Of a stretch of 64,000 bases of DNA, positions 17,241 through 25,348 are shown piece after piece; positions within the stretch are counted from its first letter, which is position 1, and each line of letters opens with the position of its first letter. Made by a program: the position numbers and the translations under genes. Source of the DNA: Paenibacillus kribbensis (GTDB lineage Bacteria; Bacillota; Bacilli; Paenibacillales; Paenibacillaceae). The notes under the pieces are model-generated. The model ran no database searches. It was not told the origin of the DNA and was given only the letters and a program-made list of their open reading frames with translations. The stretch spans positions 3,931,501 through 3,995,500 of the forward strand of contig NZ_CP020028.1 in NCBI RefSeq assembly GCF_002240415.1, given 5' to 3'.

Positions 17241-17276
17241 ATGCAGCACATTGAAAAGCATGCCGAAGCTCTATGA
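17241..17276 (+). CDS. Eleven-codon mini-ORF coupled to the yitT-like gene
   Basis: ATG at 17241 has an excellent ribosome binding site (GAGGAGGG, six to eight bases upstream) and encodes MQHIEKHAEAL; its TGA overlaps the ATG of the next gene as ATGA (17273-17276). The downstream gene has no other close binding site, so ribosomes probably reach it by termination-reinitiation from this mini-ORF. Whether the peptide itself matters is unknown. Confidence 0.45.
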   Translation: MQHIEKHAEAL

Positions 17277-18142
17277 AGCGGCTTGTGAAGTCCGCTTCAG
17301 GAGATGCGAGCAGGTTCCCTGTCTTTTATACGGTGATTGGCGGGATTACAGCATCCGTCGGTCTGGAATTGTTTTTACATCCACATGATATGATCGCTGG
17401 AGGCGTCACAGGCATCTCCAGACTTGTGTCGCTTTATACACAGGAGCATTTTGGGTTGCTGCTATTCGTTTTGAATTTGCCCTTGATGCTGCTGTATTCA
17501 CTGTCTACCCACAAGCCCATGCTGCTTCGGGCGCTCCCCGGCTTGTTCGCCTTTTCAGGCTCAGCCATTATTCTGTCGCCCTTCCCGGCAGTGAGCGGCC
17601 ATCCGGTTGTATGTGCTTTGGGAGGCGGAATCTGTATCGGGCTTGGCGCAGGGCTAGCGGCCCGTCACGGTGGTCTGCTCGATTCGCTAGGGCTAAACGA
17701 ATCTGACGATGGCCGCCCATCGGCTCTATTTCTAACACAACGGAAAATTCCGCTGATACAAATTGTGATGCTTTGTAATGGTTTACTGCTCATGACGGCT
17801 GGCTTCGTGCTAGGCTGGGAACCAGCTCTGTACTCGGCCTTGTCCTGCCTCGCCGCCTACGAAACGACTCGGCTGATGTTTACTGGTCTGACCCGCATGG
17901 TTTGTGTCATCAGCAACAACCAGCAGACTGTCGAGGATGCCCTGTACCGCAGGCTTCGTATACAACGTATGTCTGTGGGAAGTCCTGTTCAGAACTTGAA
18001 TGAGATTAAGAAAGATCTGGTCGATGAAAAAACTGAAAAGACTATTGTCTATCATGTTCATCTTTTGGATTTGCAGCGCTTCAAGGCGATCATTCAAATG
18101 ACAGACCCGCAGGCTGAGATGTATACACTAAAAAAAGAGTAA
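17273..18142 (+). CDS. YitT-family membrane protein (DUF161 + DUF2179)
   Basis: 289 residues. Five or six hydrophobic helices in the first ~200 residues (GGITASVGLELFLHPHDMIAGG, the DUF161 signature with GGVTGI, near residues 20-45), followed by a cytoplasmic DUF2179 domain (MVCVISNNQQTVEDALYRRL to the end) with FKAIIQMTDPQAEMY. Function of YitT proteins is not established. It follows khtTU by about 70 bases on the same strand and is translated through the ATGA overlap with a mini-ORF. Confidence 0.85.
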   Translation: MKRLVKSASGDASRFPVFYTVIGGITASVGLELFLHPHDMIAGGVTGISRLVSLYTQEHFGLLLFVLNLPLMLLYSLSTHKPMLLRALPGLFAFSGSAIILSPFPAVSGHPVVCALGGGICIGLGAGLAARHGGLLDSLGLNESDDGRPSALFLTQRKIPLIQIVMLCNGLLLMTAGFVLGWEPALYSALSCLAAYETTRLMFTGLTRMVCVISNNQQTVEDALYRRLRIQRMSVGSPVQNLNEIKKDLVDEKTEKTIVYHVHLLDLQRFKAIIQMTDPQAEMYTLKKE

Positions 18143-18198
18143 GGATGTTGTAGCATCCTCACTCTCTAGCAACAGCCGCTTATAAAAGCGGTGGCTGT
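18137..18198 (+). terminator. Two hairpins downstream of the yitT-like gene
   Basis: First hairpin GAGT.AGGATG / CATCCT.ACTC overlaps the stop codon; the second pairs ACAGCC with GGCTGT around an AAGC-containing core at 18172-18198. Neither has a strong T run, so terminator function is uncertain. Confidence 0.4.
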
Positions 18199-18255
18199 GT
18201 TAATAAAGGCACTGAAATAGACCGTTTACCTTTGGAGAGGGCGTCTATTCGTATT

Positions 18256-18273
18256 AAAAGACTAACCAGAATT
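18256..18273 (+). repeat. Left half of a perfect palindrome split by the IS, plus AATT duplication
   Basis: AAAAGACTAACCAG followed by AATT. The reverse complement CTGGTTAGTCTTTT follows a second AATT at 19944-19961. Removing the IS and one AATT restores a 32-bp perfect palindrome (14-bp arms around AATT). AATT is the inferred target-site duplication. Confidence 0.8.
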
Positions 18274-18339
18274 TGATATGCTCCCCTTACGGTAGACAGG
18301 TGAAATAGTTAAAACCTGCTACTGAAAGGGGAGTTTTTT

Positions 18340-19020
18340 ATGTCCAGACAATCATATACTACTGCTTCGGAAAAATTAGCTATCCTTGAAGAGATCGAAC
18401 GAGGTGACATCGGTTTTAATGCAGCAAGCAGAAAATACGGCGTGAGTAAAGTGACTTTATGGAAATGGAAGCGTCGTTACAAAGTGTATGGTTATGAAGG
18501 TTTAGAAACTCGTACTTATAATAAAAGTTACAGTGCTGAACTGAAGCTTCAGGCGGTGCAGGATTACCTGAAGGGAGAATTGTCTCAGTACCAGATCATC
18601 GATAAATACAAGATAGCAAGTCGAACACAACTCTCCGACTGGATTAAGCAGTATAATCGTCATAGCAGCTTAAAAGCTTATACAGGAGGAGCGAAAGCAA
18701 TGACGAAGGGGCGTTCTACAACCTGGCAGGAACGGATGGATATTGTTCAGTATTGCCTTACACATCAGCGTGATTACCGTAAGACGGCGGGGCAGTTTCA
18801 GGTCTCCTACTCGCAGGTATACCAATGGGTGAAGAAGTTTGAAAATGGTGGTCAGGATACGTTAAAGGATGGCCGGGGACGAAAGAAGGTGCCGGAAGAG
18901 TTAACAGAAGCGGACCTCCAGAAGCTCAATATGAAGAAGCTGCAATATGAAATAGAACGGCTTCGGGTGGAGAATGCATTTCTAAAAAAGTTACAGGAAG
19001 TCCAAAGGAGGCGAAGCTAA
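18340..19020 (+). CDS. IS3/IS150-type OrfA, DNA-binding protein
   Basis: 226 residues with two or three helix-turn-helix units typical of long IS150-type OrfA: AASRKYGVSKVTLWKWKRRY (first), YQIIDKYKIASRTQLSDWIK (second) and KTAGQFQVSYSQVYQWVKKF (third), ending in a leucine-rich coiled tail (LQYEIERLRVENAFLKKL). It binds the IS ends and, through -1 frameshifting at 18984-18990, is extended into the OrfAB transposase. The ATG follows GGGGAG. Confidence 0.9.
   Translation: MSRQSYTTASEKLAILEEIERGDIGFNAASRKYGVSKVTLWKWKRRYKVYGYEGLETRTYNKSYSAELKLQAVQDYLKGELSQYQIIDKYKIASRTQLSDWIKQYNRHSSLKAYTGGAKAMTKGRSTTWQERMDIVQYCLTHQRDYRKTAGQFQVSYSQVYQWVKKFENGGQDTLKDGRGRKKVPEELTEADLQKLNMKKLQYEIERLRVENAFLKKLQEVQRRRS
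18984..18990 (+). other. Programmed -1 frameshift heptamer A_AAA_AAG
   Basis: In the orfA frame the codons read CTA AAA AAG, an ideal X_XXY_YYZ slippery heptamer. After a one-base backward slip, reading is open through 19035 into orfB with no stop. AAAGGAGG (about 19004-19011) lies 14 bases downstream and could act as an internal SD stimulator on either side. Confidence 0.75.
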
Positions 19021-19034
19021 GCCAACATCGTCAA

Positions 19035-19898
19035 GTGAACGTCTACCTGGCCATTCAGGCACTTCGGGAAGAAGCAGCTGTCAGCATTCAGCTTCTTTGT
19101 GAAATTGCAGGAATCCCACGGTCAAGCTATTACAAATGGCTCCATCGCAAGCCCGGTTCTCATGAGCAGGAGAATGAGCAGCTTACGCATGTTATGATGT
19201 CTATTTATGAGAAAGTGGAGCGTACCTTTGGGTATCGTCAATTAACCCTGCATATGCGGGAGCAGACGAGAAAAACCATTAACCTCAAGCGCGTGTACCG
19301 TCTGATGAAGGTGAAAGGAATCCAGTCTGTCATCCGCAGGAAGAAAAAGAGATATGTACATTCCACTCCACAACAGGTAGCTGAGAACCTGTTAGACCGT
19401 AACTTCCATGCAGCCGCACCAAATGAGAAGTGGGTAACTGATGTGACTGAATTCAAGTATGGCAATGGTCAGAAAGCGTATTTAAGCGCGATTCTCGATC
19501 TTTATGATAAGTCCATTGTCTCCTATGTATTCGGGCACTCCAATAACAATCCGCTTGTGTTCCAGACGTTAAAACGGGCCTTGCAAGTGGCCCCAGGAAG
19601 CAAACCTATGCTTCATAGCGATCGTGGTTTCCAGTATACCTCGCTGGATTTCAAAACGATGCTCGATAAGTATAGAATGACCCAGAGCATGTCCCGGGTG
19701 GGACGGTGCATTGACAATGGTCCCATGGAATCTTTCTGGGGAACCTTAAAATGCGAAAAGTATTATTTGCATACATACCACACCTTTGAGGATCTCAAAA
19801 GGGATATCGAGGACTACATCCACTTTTATAATTACGAGCGTTTACAAGCGAAACTAAACGGCCTCAGTCCAATGAAATTCAGGAGCAAGGCCGCTTAA
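19035..19898 (+). CDS. IS3/IS150-type OrfB, DDE transposase catalytic part
   Basis: 287 residues from GTG 19035; in life probably made mainly as an OrfAB fusion. N-terminal HTH_21 (CEIAGIPRSSYYKWLHRKPG), then the rve integrase core with catalytic residues in NEKWVTDVTEF (Asp), MLHSDRGFQYTS (Asp) and DNGPMESFWGTLKCE (Glu), followed by YNYERLQAKLNGLSPMKFR. All three acidic residues are present and no stop interrupts the frame. Confidence 0.92.
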   Translation: MNVYLAIQALREEAAVSIQLLCEIAGIPRSSYYKWLHRKPGSHEQENEQLTHVMMSIYEKVERTFGYRQLTLHMREQTRKTINLKRVYRLMKVKGIQSVIRRKKKRYVHSTPQQVAENLLDRNFHAAAPNEKWVTDVTEFKYGNGQKAYLSAILDLYDKSIVSYVFGHSNNNPLVFQTLKRALQVAPGSKPMLHSDRGFQYTSLDFKTMLDKYRMTQSMSRVGRCIDNGPMESFWGTLKCEKYYLHTYHTFEDLKRDIEDYIHFYNYERLQAKLNGLSPMKFRSKAA

Positions 19899-19943
19899 CT
19901 CATTTTTATTTTTTGTACTGTCTACTTGACGGGGAGCAGTTCA

Positions 19944-19961
19944 AATTCTGGTTAGTCTTTT
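19944..19961 (+). repeat. Right half of the IS-split palindrome, with AATT duplication
   Basis: AATT then CTGGTTAGTCTTTT, the exact reverse complement of the left half at 18256-18269. It lies 21 bases upstream of the ATG of the Xre-type gene. Confidence 0.8.
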
Positions 19962-19982
19962 CTATATTCGGAGGATATTTAT

Positions 19983-20195
19983 ATGTTAAAGTTCAGAATT
20001 AAGTTAAAAGAAGTTCTAAAAGATCGTGGAATAACACAGAAGAAATTAGAGGAACTCTCGGGAGTTCCACAATCCAAAATATCTAATTTGTGCAACAATA
20101 AATTTCAAGAATTGAATATTAACAACATTGAAAAAATTGCCTATGCATTACATATCAAAGACATTTCTATATTAATGGGATTTGAAGAAGAATAA
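19983..20195 (+). CDS. Small Xre/Cro-type helix-turn-helix regulator
   Basis: 70 residues, almost entirely one HTH_3-type domain: LKEVLKDRGITQKKLEELSG (helix 1-2), VPQSKISNLCNNKFQELNI (recognition helix and turn), NNIEKIAYALHIKDISILMG. GGAGG stands eight bases before the ATG. The gene is clearly more AT-rich than its neighbours, suggesting horizontal origin. Before the IS arrived a 32-bp perfect palindrome ended 21 bases upstream, which might have been its operator or the upstream terminator. Orphan; target unknown. Confidence 0.8.
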   Translation: MLKFRIKLKEVLKDRGITQKKLEELSGVPQSKISNLCNNKFQELNINNIEKIAYALHIKDISILMGFEEE

Positions 20196-20215
20196 AATGT
20201 AATTATAAACACATC

Positions 20216-20274
20216 AAAAAAACGCTTATCTACGTTAATCCCTCTGCACGGATTAATGTTAAATAGGCGTTTTT
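20216..20274. terminator. Bidirectional terminator between the Xre gene and mqnC
   Basis: Two nested stems: AAAACGCtTAT / AATAGGCGTTTT outside and TTAATCC / GGATTAA inside, with A and T runs on both flanks, between convergent genes. Confidence 0.85.
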
Positions 20275-20304
20275 AATGATTAAAAAATATGAACGGATCT
20301 ATTC

Positions 20305-21438
20305 TTAATTTTGCATAATAAAATCATGTTCAATACTGCTGGCGCTGTCAAATGTACGAATGATATCATAACGGGTGTTACGCTGCGCCGGGATGTTACC
20401 AGTCTCGCGGATCAACTGTAAAATGGACTCGATGTTGACCTTATAGGTTGCGCCTGCGGCGGAAACGACGTTTTCCTCAATCATCGTGCTGCCAAAATCA
20501 TCACAGCCATAGTAGAGAGATTTTTTGCCGATTTCCGGTCCCATGGTTACCCACGAAGACTGAATATGCTTGATGTTATCCAGTACAAGTCGACTGATCG
20601 CAACAGTTTTCAAATATTCCTCCGGCGTCTGGCGCTCCTTCTTCAGGTTCGTGTTGTCTGGCTGGAAGGTCCAGGGAATAAAGGCCAAAAATCCTTCAGA
20701 ATTATATTTGTTTTCAATACATTCATCCTGAGCATCACGAACACGCAGTAAATGCAGCGCACGCTCCTCCATCAACTCGCCAAAGCCGATAACCATCGTA
20801 GCCGTCGTGTTCATACCAACCTTGTGAGCCGTTTGCATCACGTCCATCCAATCCCGCCAAGACCCTTTGAGACGGCTGATTTTGCGGCGAGTGCGGTCAT
20901 CCAAAATTTCTCCGCCTCCACCGGGCAATGAATCCAGTCCGGCCTCATGAATGGCTTGAATGGTTTCTTCCATGGAAAGGCCGGATTTCTCTTTCATCTT
21001 ATGAATTTCAGCCGGCGAGAAGGAGTGCATCGTAATATCGGGAAAACGCTCCTTGATGCCTTTCAGCAAATCTGTATAGTAACTGAACGGCAGATTCGGA
21101 TTTACACCGCCTTGCATCAAAATTTCAGTGCCTCCAACATCCTGTGTTTCCTTGATCTTCTGAAAGATCACCTCATCCGGTAGAACGTAGCCTTCATCTG
21201 AACCCGGTCTGCGGTAAAATGCACAAAAACGGCAATATACGTCGCACACATTCGTATAGTTAATATTTCGTCCGATGACGAAGGTTTTAACGGGATTAGG
21301 ATGCATGCGATTCATGACCTTATTTGCTGCATGACCGATTTTTTCTACCTCGTCTGATTCAAACAAAGCAACGGTATCCTCTAAATTCAGGCGTTCGCCG
21401 CGCAGGGCTTTATCTAAAATATGGTCGATTACACTCAT
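20305..21438 (-). CDS. mqnC: Cyclic dehypoxanthinyl futalosine synthase MqnC (radical SAM)
   Basis: 377 residues. Radical SAM enzyme of the futalosine route to menaquinone. The cluster motif CDVYCRFC follows NINYTNV near residue 62; TEILMQGGVNPNLPF, HSFSPAEI, LDSLPGGGGEILDDRTR and FIPWTFQPDNT are characteristic of the MqnC/MqnE group, and the spacing and the SVIDHILDKALRGERL start fit MqnC. No other mqn genes are in the window. AAGGAGG precedes the ATG. Its presence implies futalosine-based menaquinone synthesis rather than the classical Men pathway of Bacillus. Confidence 0.9.
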   Translation of the reverse strand: MSVIDHILDKALRGERLNLEDTVALFESDEVEKIGHAANKVMNRMHPNPVKTFVIGRNINYTNVCDVYCRFCAFYRRPGSDEGYVLPDEVIFQKIKETQDVGGTEILMQGGVNPNLPFSYYTDLLKGIKERFPDITMHSFSPAEIHKMKEKSGLSMEETIQAIHEAGLDSLPGGGGEILDDRTRRKISRLKGSWRDWMDVMQTAHKVGMNTTATMVIGFGELMEERALHLLRVRDAQDECIENKYNSEGFLAFIPWTFQPDNTNLKKERQTPEEYLKTVAISRLVLDNIKHIQSSWVTMGPEIGKKSLYYGCDDFGSTMIEENVVSAAGATYKVNIESILQLIRETGNIPAQRNTRYDIIRTFDSASSIEHDFIMQN

Positions 21439-21739
21439 GGTGTATCCTCCTTTGCTTTCACAGGGCGACGAAATGAAAGACAGGACTTATGAACGAGAAT
21501 GCTTTCACAAACCTGCGTTCGAACCCTGCCGTAATGTATGTTCATGACTGGCCTTGTATGTTGTCTGTGCTATTTAGCATAGTAAAACCTATTGATAATA
21601 CTAACATATCTTTAGGTAAGGAACCATACTTATTCCCGCTTCTTTCTGCTTTTCACCTTGAGAAATATGCAGCTCCCAGCTGATTTTCAACAGTAAGTAT
21701 AGCCATTTTTCGCACTGTCCTTCATATCATTCTATAGAA

Positions 21740-21776
21740 AACAGCAAGCCTCCTGAAATACTGGAAACTTGCTGTT
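21740..21776 (-). terminator. Terminator after metC
   Basis: Nine-base stem AACAGCAAG / CTTGCTGTT with a long loop, then TTTTC on the minus strand. The rest of the 21439-21836 gap shows no gene or repeat that I can support. Confidence 0.65.
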
Positions 21777-21836
21777 AGTACTGTACCTATTCGCTTCCTG
21801 CGTGAAAACGCCAAGATGCTCTGAGGTGCTGAAGCT

Positions 21837-23015
21837 CTAGCTTAACGCCTCGTTCAGATCGCTGATCAGGTCATCAATATCCTCCAGACCTACTGAAAAG
21901 CGAAGTAGTCCATCTGTAATTCCTCGCTCCAGGCGCACACTATGCGGCATAGCCGCGTGTGACATCATCGCCGGGTAAGACAGGATGCTTTCCACAGCTC
22001 CCAGACTCACCGCGACAATTGGAATACGCACGCGACTGAGAACTTCTTTTGCCCGCTCACCAGAACCTACATCAAACGATATCACTGCACCGTATCCGCT
22101 GGATTGGCTCTCGTGAACAGCACGCCCCGGATGATTCTCCAGCCCCGGATAGTACACAGCCTCAATATCGGCTCGGTCGTTCAGCCAGTTCGCAAGCTTT
22201 GCCGCACTCTTTTCACTATGTGCCATACGAGCTTCCAGTGTCTTCATGCCGCGCATGAGCAACCATGACTCTTGCGGGGCCAGCACAGTCCCCATCCCGT
22301 TTTGGAGCTGCTTGATTTGTCTCCCGAGCGATTCGGTACGTGCTACCGCAAGTCCTGCCAGCACATCGCTGTGTCCGCCGAGAAACTTGGTCGCACTGTG
22401 CAGGACAATATCAACACCCTGCTCAATCGGACGCTGATAATAAGGGGTCATAAACGTATTATCCAGCAGCGTCAAAAGTCCGTTGTCCTGTGCCCAGGAA
22501 GCTACTGCCGCTACATCGGTAATTTTGAGTGTAGGATTGGACGGGGTTTCCATATACACAGCCTTTGTATTTTCCTGCAAGGCCTCTTTTACGAGGTTGA
22601 GGTCCGTCATGTCAACAAAGGTCGTTTCAATATTCATCCGTTTCAGTATGGTAGTCAACAGTCGATAGGTTCCTCCATATACGTCTTCCGTAACAATGAC
22701 ATGATCTCCGGCGGACAGAAGCATAAATACAGTGGAAATGGCCGCCATGCCCGATGCAAAGGCAAAGCCTCTGGCCCCGCCTTCTAACAGAGCAATATAG
22801 TCCTCCAAAGCTTGTCGTGTCGGATTACCGGAACGGCTATAGTCATGCTGTGGAGGATTATAGATATCATGATGGTGAAAGGTAGAAGCCTGATAGATGG
22901 GGACACTCGACGCACCTGTTACACTGTCAATTTCAGAGCCAAAATGCAGCAGCTTGGTAGCGAATTTTCGCTCCTTATCCAGAGTTTGCTCGATTTTCTT
23001 TGCATCCTCAATCAT
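21837..23015 (-). CDS. metC: Cystathionine beta-lyase MetC-type
   Basis: 392 residues, Cys/Met-metabolism PLP family. PLP-binding lysine in HSATKFLGGHSDVLAG; other blocks: VPIYQASTFHH, YSRSGNPTRQALE, GDHVIVTEDVYGGTYRL, MTPYYQRP, LGAVESILSYPAMMSH. Paired with the related upstream gene as in the Bacillus metIC operon, where the second gene cleaves cystathionine to homocysteine. The two overlap by ATGA at 23012-23015 with AGGAGG inside metI, so they are coupled. Assignment between lyase and synthase rests mainly on gene order. Confidence 0.88.
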   Translation of the reverse strand: MIEDAKKIEQTLDKERKFATKLLHFGSEIDSVTGASSVPIYQASTFHHHDIYNPPQHDYSRSGNPTRQALEDYIALLEGGARGFAFASGMAAISTVFMLLSAGDHVIVTEDVYGGTYRLLTTILKRMNIETTFVDMTDLNLVKEALQENTKAVYMETPSNPTLKITDVAAVASWAQDNGLLTLLDNTFMTPYYQRPIEQGVDIVLHSATKFLGGHSDVLAGLAVARTESLGRQIKQLQNGMGTVLAPQESWLLMRGMKTLEARMAHSEKSAAKLANWLNDRADIEAVYYPGLENHPGRAVHESQSSGYGAVISFDVGSGERAKEVLSRVRIPIVAVSLGAVESILSYPAMMSHAAMPHSVRLERGITDGLLRFSVGLEDIDDLISDLNEALS

Positions 23016-24196
23016 TGTTGCTCCCCTCCTTCAACTTCCTGACGTGCCGCTTCCAGCGCCGAACGCAAATCTTCAATTAAATCGTCTGTATGCTCAATCC
23101 CTACGGAGAAACGCAGCAGCCTGTCATCTACCCCAACTGCATCCCGAATTTCTGCCGGTATATCGGCATGTGTCTGCACAGCAGGATAGGTCATCAGCGA
23201 TTCTACCCCGCCCAGACTTTCGGCAAAAGCAATCAGCTTAATGTTACGAAGCAATGGCTCCACATAGCGAGCATCCTTTACTTTAAAGGAGAAAATACCT
23301 GTATTGCCGCTGGATTGTCTGTTTTGTATCTCCCGACCCGGATGACCTTCGAGCCCTGGATAAAATACTTCCGCCACTGCAGGGTGGGTCAATAAATAGT
23401 TAGCAAGTACCGTCGCATTATGCTCATGTCGATCCATACGCAGCGCCAGCGTTTTCATGCCCTTCATCAATTGATAGCTGTCGCCCGGGGAAAGCACAGC
23501 TCCTATAGAATTGTGAAGGAAGGAAATTTCGTCCGACAGCTCTTTGCCCTTGGTTACAATCAAGCCTGCCAGCACATCATTGTGTCCACCCAAATATTTG
23601 GTTGCGCTATGTACCACAATATCGGCACCCAGCTCCAAAGGACGCTGGAAATATGGTGTTAGCAGCGTATTATCTACAATGGTAAGCAACTGACGTTGTG
23701 ATGCCCATTCAGCCACCGCTTGAATATCCGTAATCATCATCAACGGGTTCGTAGGCGTTTCTATGAATACAGCTTTGGTATTCGGTCGACATGACTGTTC
23801 AAGCGCTTCAAGGTCATTTGTATCCACATAACTTGCCGTCACGCCGAATTTAGATAAAATGCGCTCCAGCAAACGATATGTCCCGCCATAGAGGTCCAGC
23901 GATACAATGAGGTGATCTCCCTGTCCAAACAAAGCAAATACCGTTTGCAGCGCCGCCATGCCGGAACTGCATGCAAAGCCTGCATCACCAGATTCCAGTA
24001 CAGCGGAAGCCTCTTCCAGTACCTTTCGCGTCGGATTAGTCGTCCGGATGTAATCAAATCCTGTGCTTTGGCCCAGACGGGGATGGCGGAACGCCGTAGC
24101 TTGATAAATCGGATAATTAATAGCCCCGGTTACTGGCTCCTCCACTGAACCGATCTGTGCCAATTTGCTTTCGATTTTCCACTGTTTCTCACTCAT
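23012..24196 (-). CDS. metI: Cystathionine gamma-synthase / O-acetylhomoserine thiolyase MetI
   Basis: 394 residues from ATG 24196, which has GGGAGG six bases upstream. Same PLP family as metC: YPIYQATAFRHP, YIRTTNPTRKVLEE, LIVSLDLYGGTYRLLERIL, and the PLP lysine in HSATKYLGGHNDVLAG. In Bacillus MetI uses O-acetylhomoserine with cysteine or sulfide. The metA product next door carries the acetyl-CoA signature, consistent with O-acetylhomoserine as substrate. Part of metA-metI-metC under the SAM-I riboswitch. Confidence 0.88.
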   Translation of the reverse strand: MSEKQWKIESKLAQIGSVEEPVTGAINYPIYQATAFRHPRLGQSTGFDYIRTTNPTRKVLEEASAVLESGDAGFACSSGMAALQTVFALFGQGDHLIVSLDLYGGTYRLLERILSKFGVTASYVDTNDLEALEQSCRPNTKAVFIETPTNPLMMITDIQAVAEWASQRQLLTIVDNTLLTPYFQRPLELGADIVVHSATKYLGGHNDVLAGLIVTKGKELSDEISFLHNSIGAVLSPGDSYQLMKGMKTLALRMDRHEHNATVLANYLLTHPAVAEVFYPGLEGHPGREIQNRQSSGNTGIFSFKVKDARYVEPLLRNIKLIAFAESLGGVESLMTYPAVQTHADIPAEIRDAVGVDDRLLRFSVGIEHTDDLIEDLRSALEAARQEVEGGEQQ

Positions 24197-24321
24197 ATGA
24201 ATCCTCCCATTAACTTCCATATTAGATGATGTAACATATGCTGCAAAAATGGATGATCAAATACTATACTGCTGCGCTACTGCAAGGTGGTACTGCAGAA
24301 AGGTAAATTTCAAGCCCCTTT

Positions 24322-25239
24322 TTAAATCTGGGGCCCGATATCGTAAGGTGTTTCCTGGTATACATAATAGTTAAGCCAATTAGAAAATAATAAATTGGCA
24401 TGCGCACGCCAGATAGAGGGCGGTGTGCGTTTAGGATCATCGTCCGGAAAATAGTTTTTGGGAACTTCAACATCCAATCCTTTAGCCACATCACGATCGT
24501 ATTCCCATTTCAGCGAGAGTGGATCATATTCGGAATGGCCAGTTACAAAAATTTGTTTGCCATCACACGTGGCGACCAGATACACTCCAGCTTCCTTGGA
24601 TTCGGATAAAACCTCTAATTCGGCAATGCGATCAATATCCTCTCGCCGAACCTCCGTATGCCGGGAATGAGGAGCATGAAAAAGTTCATCAAAGCCACGT
24701 AACAGCTTCACTTTAGGCTTAATAACCGTGTGTGGAAATACGCCAAAGCATTTGAAGTCGAGTCCGTATTTGGGGACCCCGAAATGATGGTATAGACCTG
24801 CCTGTGAGGCCCAACAGATATGCATGGTCGAAGTGACATTCGTTTTCGTCCATTCAAAAATTTGCTGGATTTCCTTCCAGTAGTTCACATCTTCAAACTC
24901 AAGCTGCTCTACCGGGGCACCTGTAATAACCATACCGTCAAAACGACTGTTCTTGATCTCGTCAAACGTTTTATAAAACATGTTCAAATATTCTTGTGAT
25001 GTATTTTTGGATACATGGGACTTCATGTGTACCAATGTAACGTCCACTTGCAGCGGGGTATTGCCGACCAGTCGCAACAGTTGGGTTTCTGTCGTCTCTT
25101 TTGTAGGCATCAAATTCAAAATGGCGATGCGCAACGGACGGATATCCTGGTGATAGGCCAGGCTTTCATCCATTACGAAAATATTTTCGCCCTCCAGCAC
25201 TTCTTTGGCAGGTAGTGTATCCGGAATCTTAATCGGCAT
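24322..25239 (-). CDS. metA: Homoserine O-acetyltransferase MetA
   Basis: 305 residues from ATG 25239 ([15 protein letters not shown]), with GAGGAG eight bases upstream. Catalyses the first committed step of methionine synthesis. Family blocks: [61 protein letters not shown] with the nucleophile Cys, HSRHTEV and VTGHSEYD. Residue 111, counted from this start, is Glu (TGAPVE); published work on MetA links Glu at this place to acetyl-CoA and Gly to succinyl-CoA. First gene behind the SAM-I riboswitch. Confidence 0.93.
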   Translation of the reverse strand: MPIKIPDTLPAKEVLEGENIFVMDESLAYHQDIRPLRIAILNLMPTKETTETQLLRLVGNTPLQVDVTLVHMKSHVSKNTSQEYLNMFYKTFDEIKNSRFDGMVITGAPVEQLEFEDVNYWKEIQQIFEWTKTNVTSTMHICWASQAGLYHHFGVPKYGLDFKCFGVFPHTVIKPKVKLLRGFDELFHAPHSRHTEVRREDIDRIAELEVLSESKEAGVYLVATCDGKQIFVTGHSEYDPLSLKWEYDRDVAKGLDVEVPKNYFPDDDPKRTPPSIWRAHANLLFSNWLNYYVYQETPYDIGPQI

Positions 25240-25307
25240 GTAACTCACTCCTCGTTAGTAAGTTTTGCGAAAATCGTCTTGTCGAGATGCCGGGCATATA
25301 ATAAAAA

Positions 25308-25332
25308 GACCTTTCTCAGTTAGAGAAAGGTC
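25308..25332 (-). terminator. SAM-I riboswitch expression-platform terminator
   Basis: Perfect ten-base stem GACCTTTCTC / GAGAAAGGTC with a five-base loop followed by TTTTTAT on the minus strand, placed between the aptamer and metA. Confidence 0.92.
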
Positions 25333-25348
25333 ATATTTGTATCCATAT

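Larger units (their letters stand above)
18274..19943 (+). mobile_element. IS3-family (IS150-group) insertion sequence, intact
   Basis: 1670 bp. Ends obey the 5'-TG...CA-3' rule: TGATATGCTCCCC at the left and GGGGAGCAGTTCA at the right. The inverted repeats are about 26 bp with 20 matches (18274-18299 against 19918-19943). A 4-bp AATT repeat flanks both sides, within the 3-4 bp usual for IS3. Two overlapping-frame genes (orfA, orfB) are complete with an intact DDE triad and an A_AAA_AAG slippage site, so the element looks potentially active. An alternative reading places the ends 18 bp further out on both sides, giving a longer repeat. Confidence 0.9.

Noticed and set aside
18256..19961. IS ends extended to include the outer AAAAGACTAACCAG arms
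   Set aside because: This would give longer inverted repeats but would break the TG...CA end rule and leave no clean target duplication; the inner ends give a 4-bp AATT duplication.
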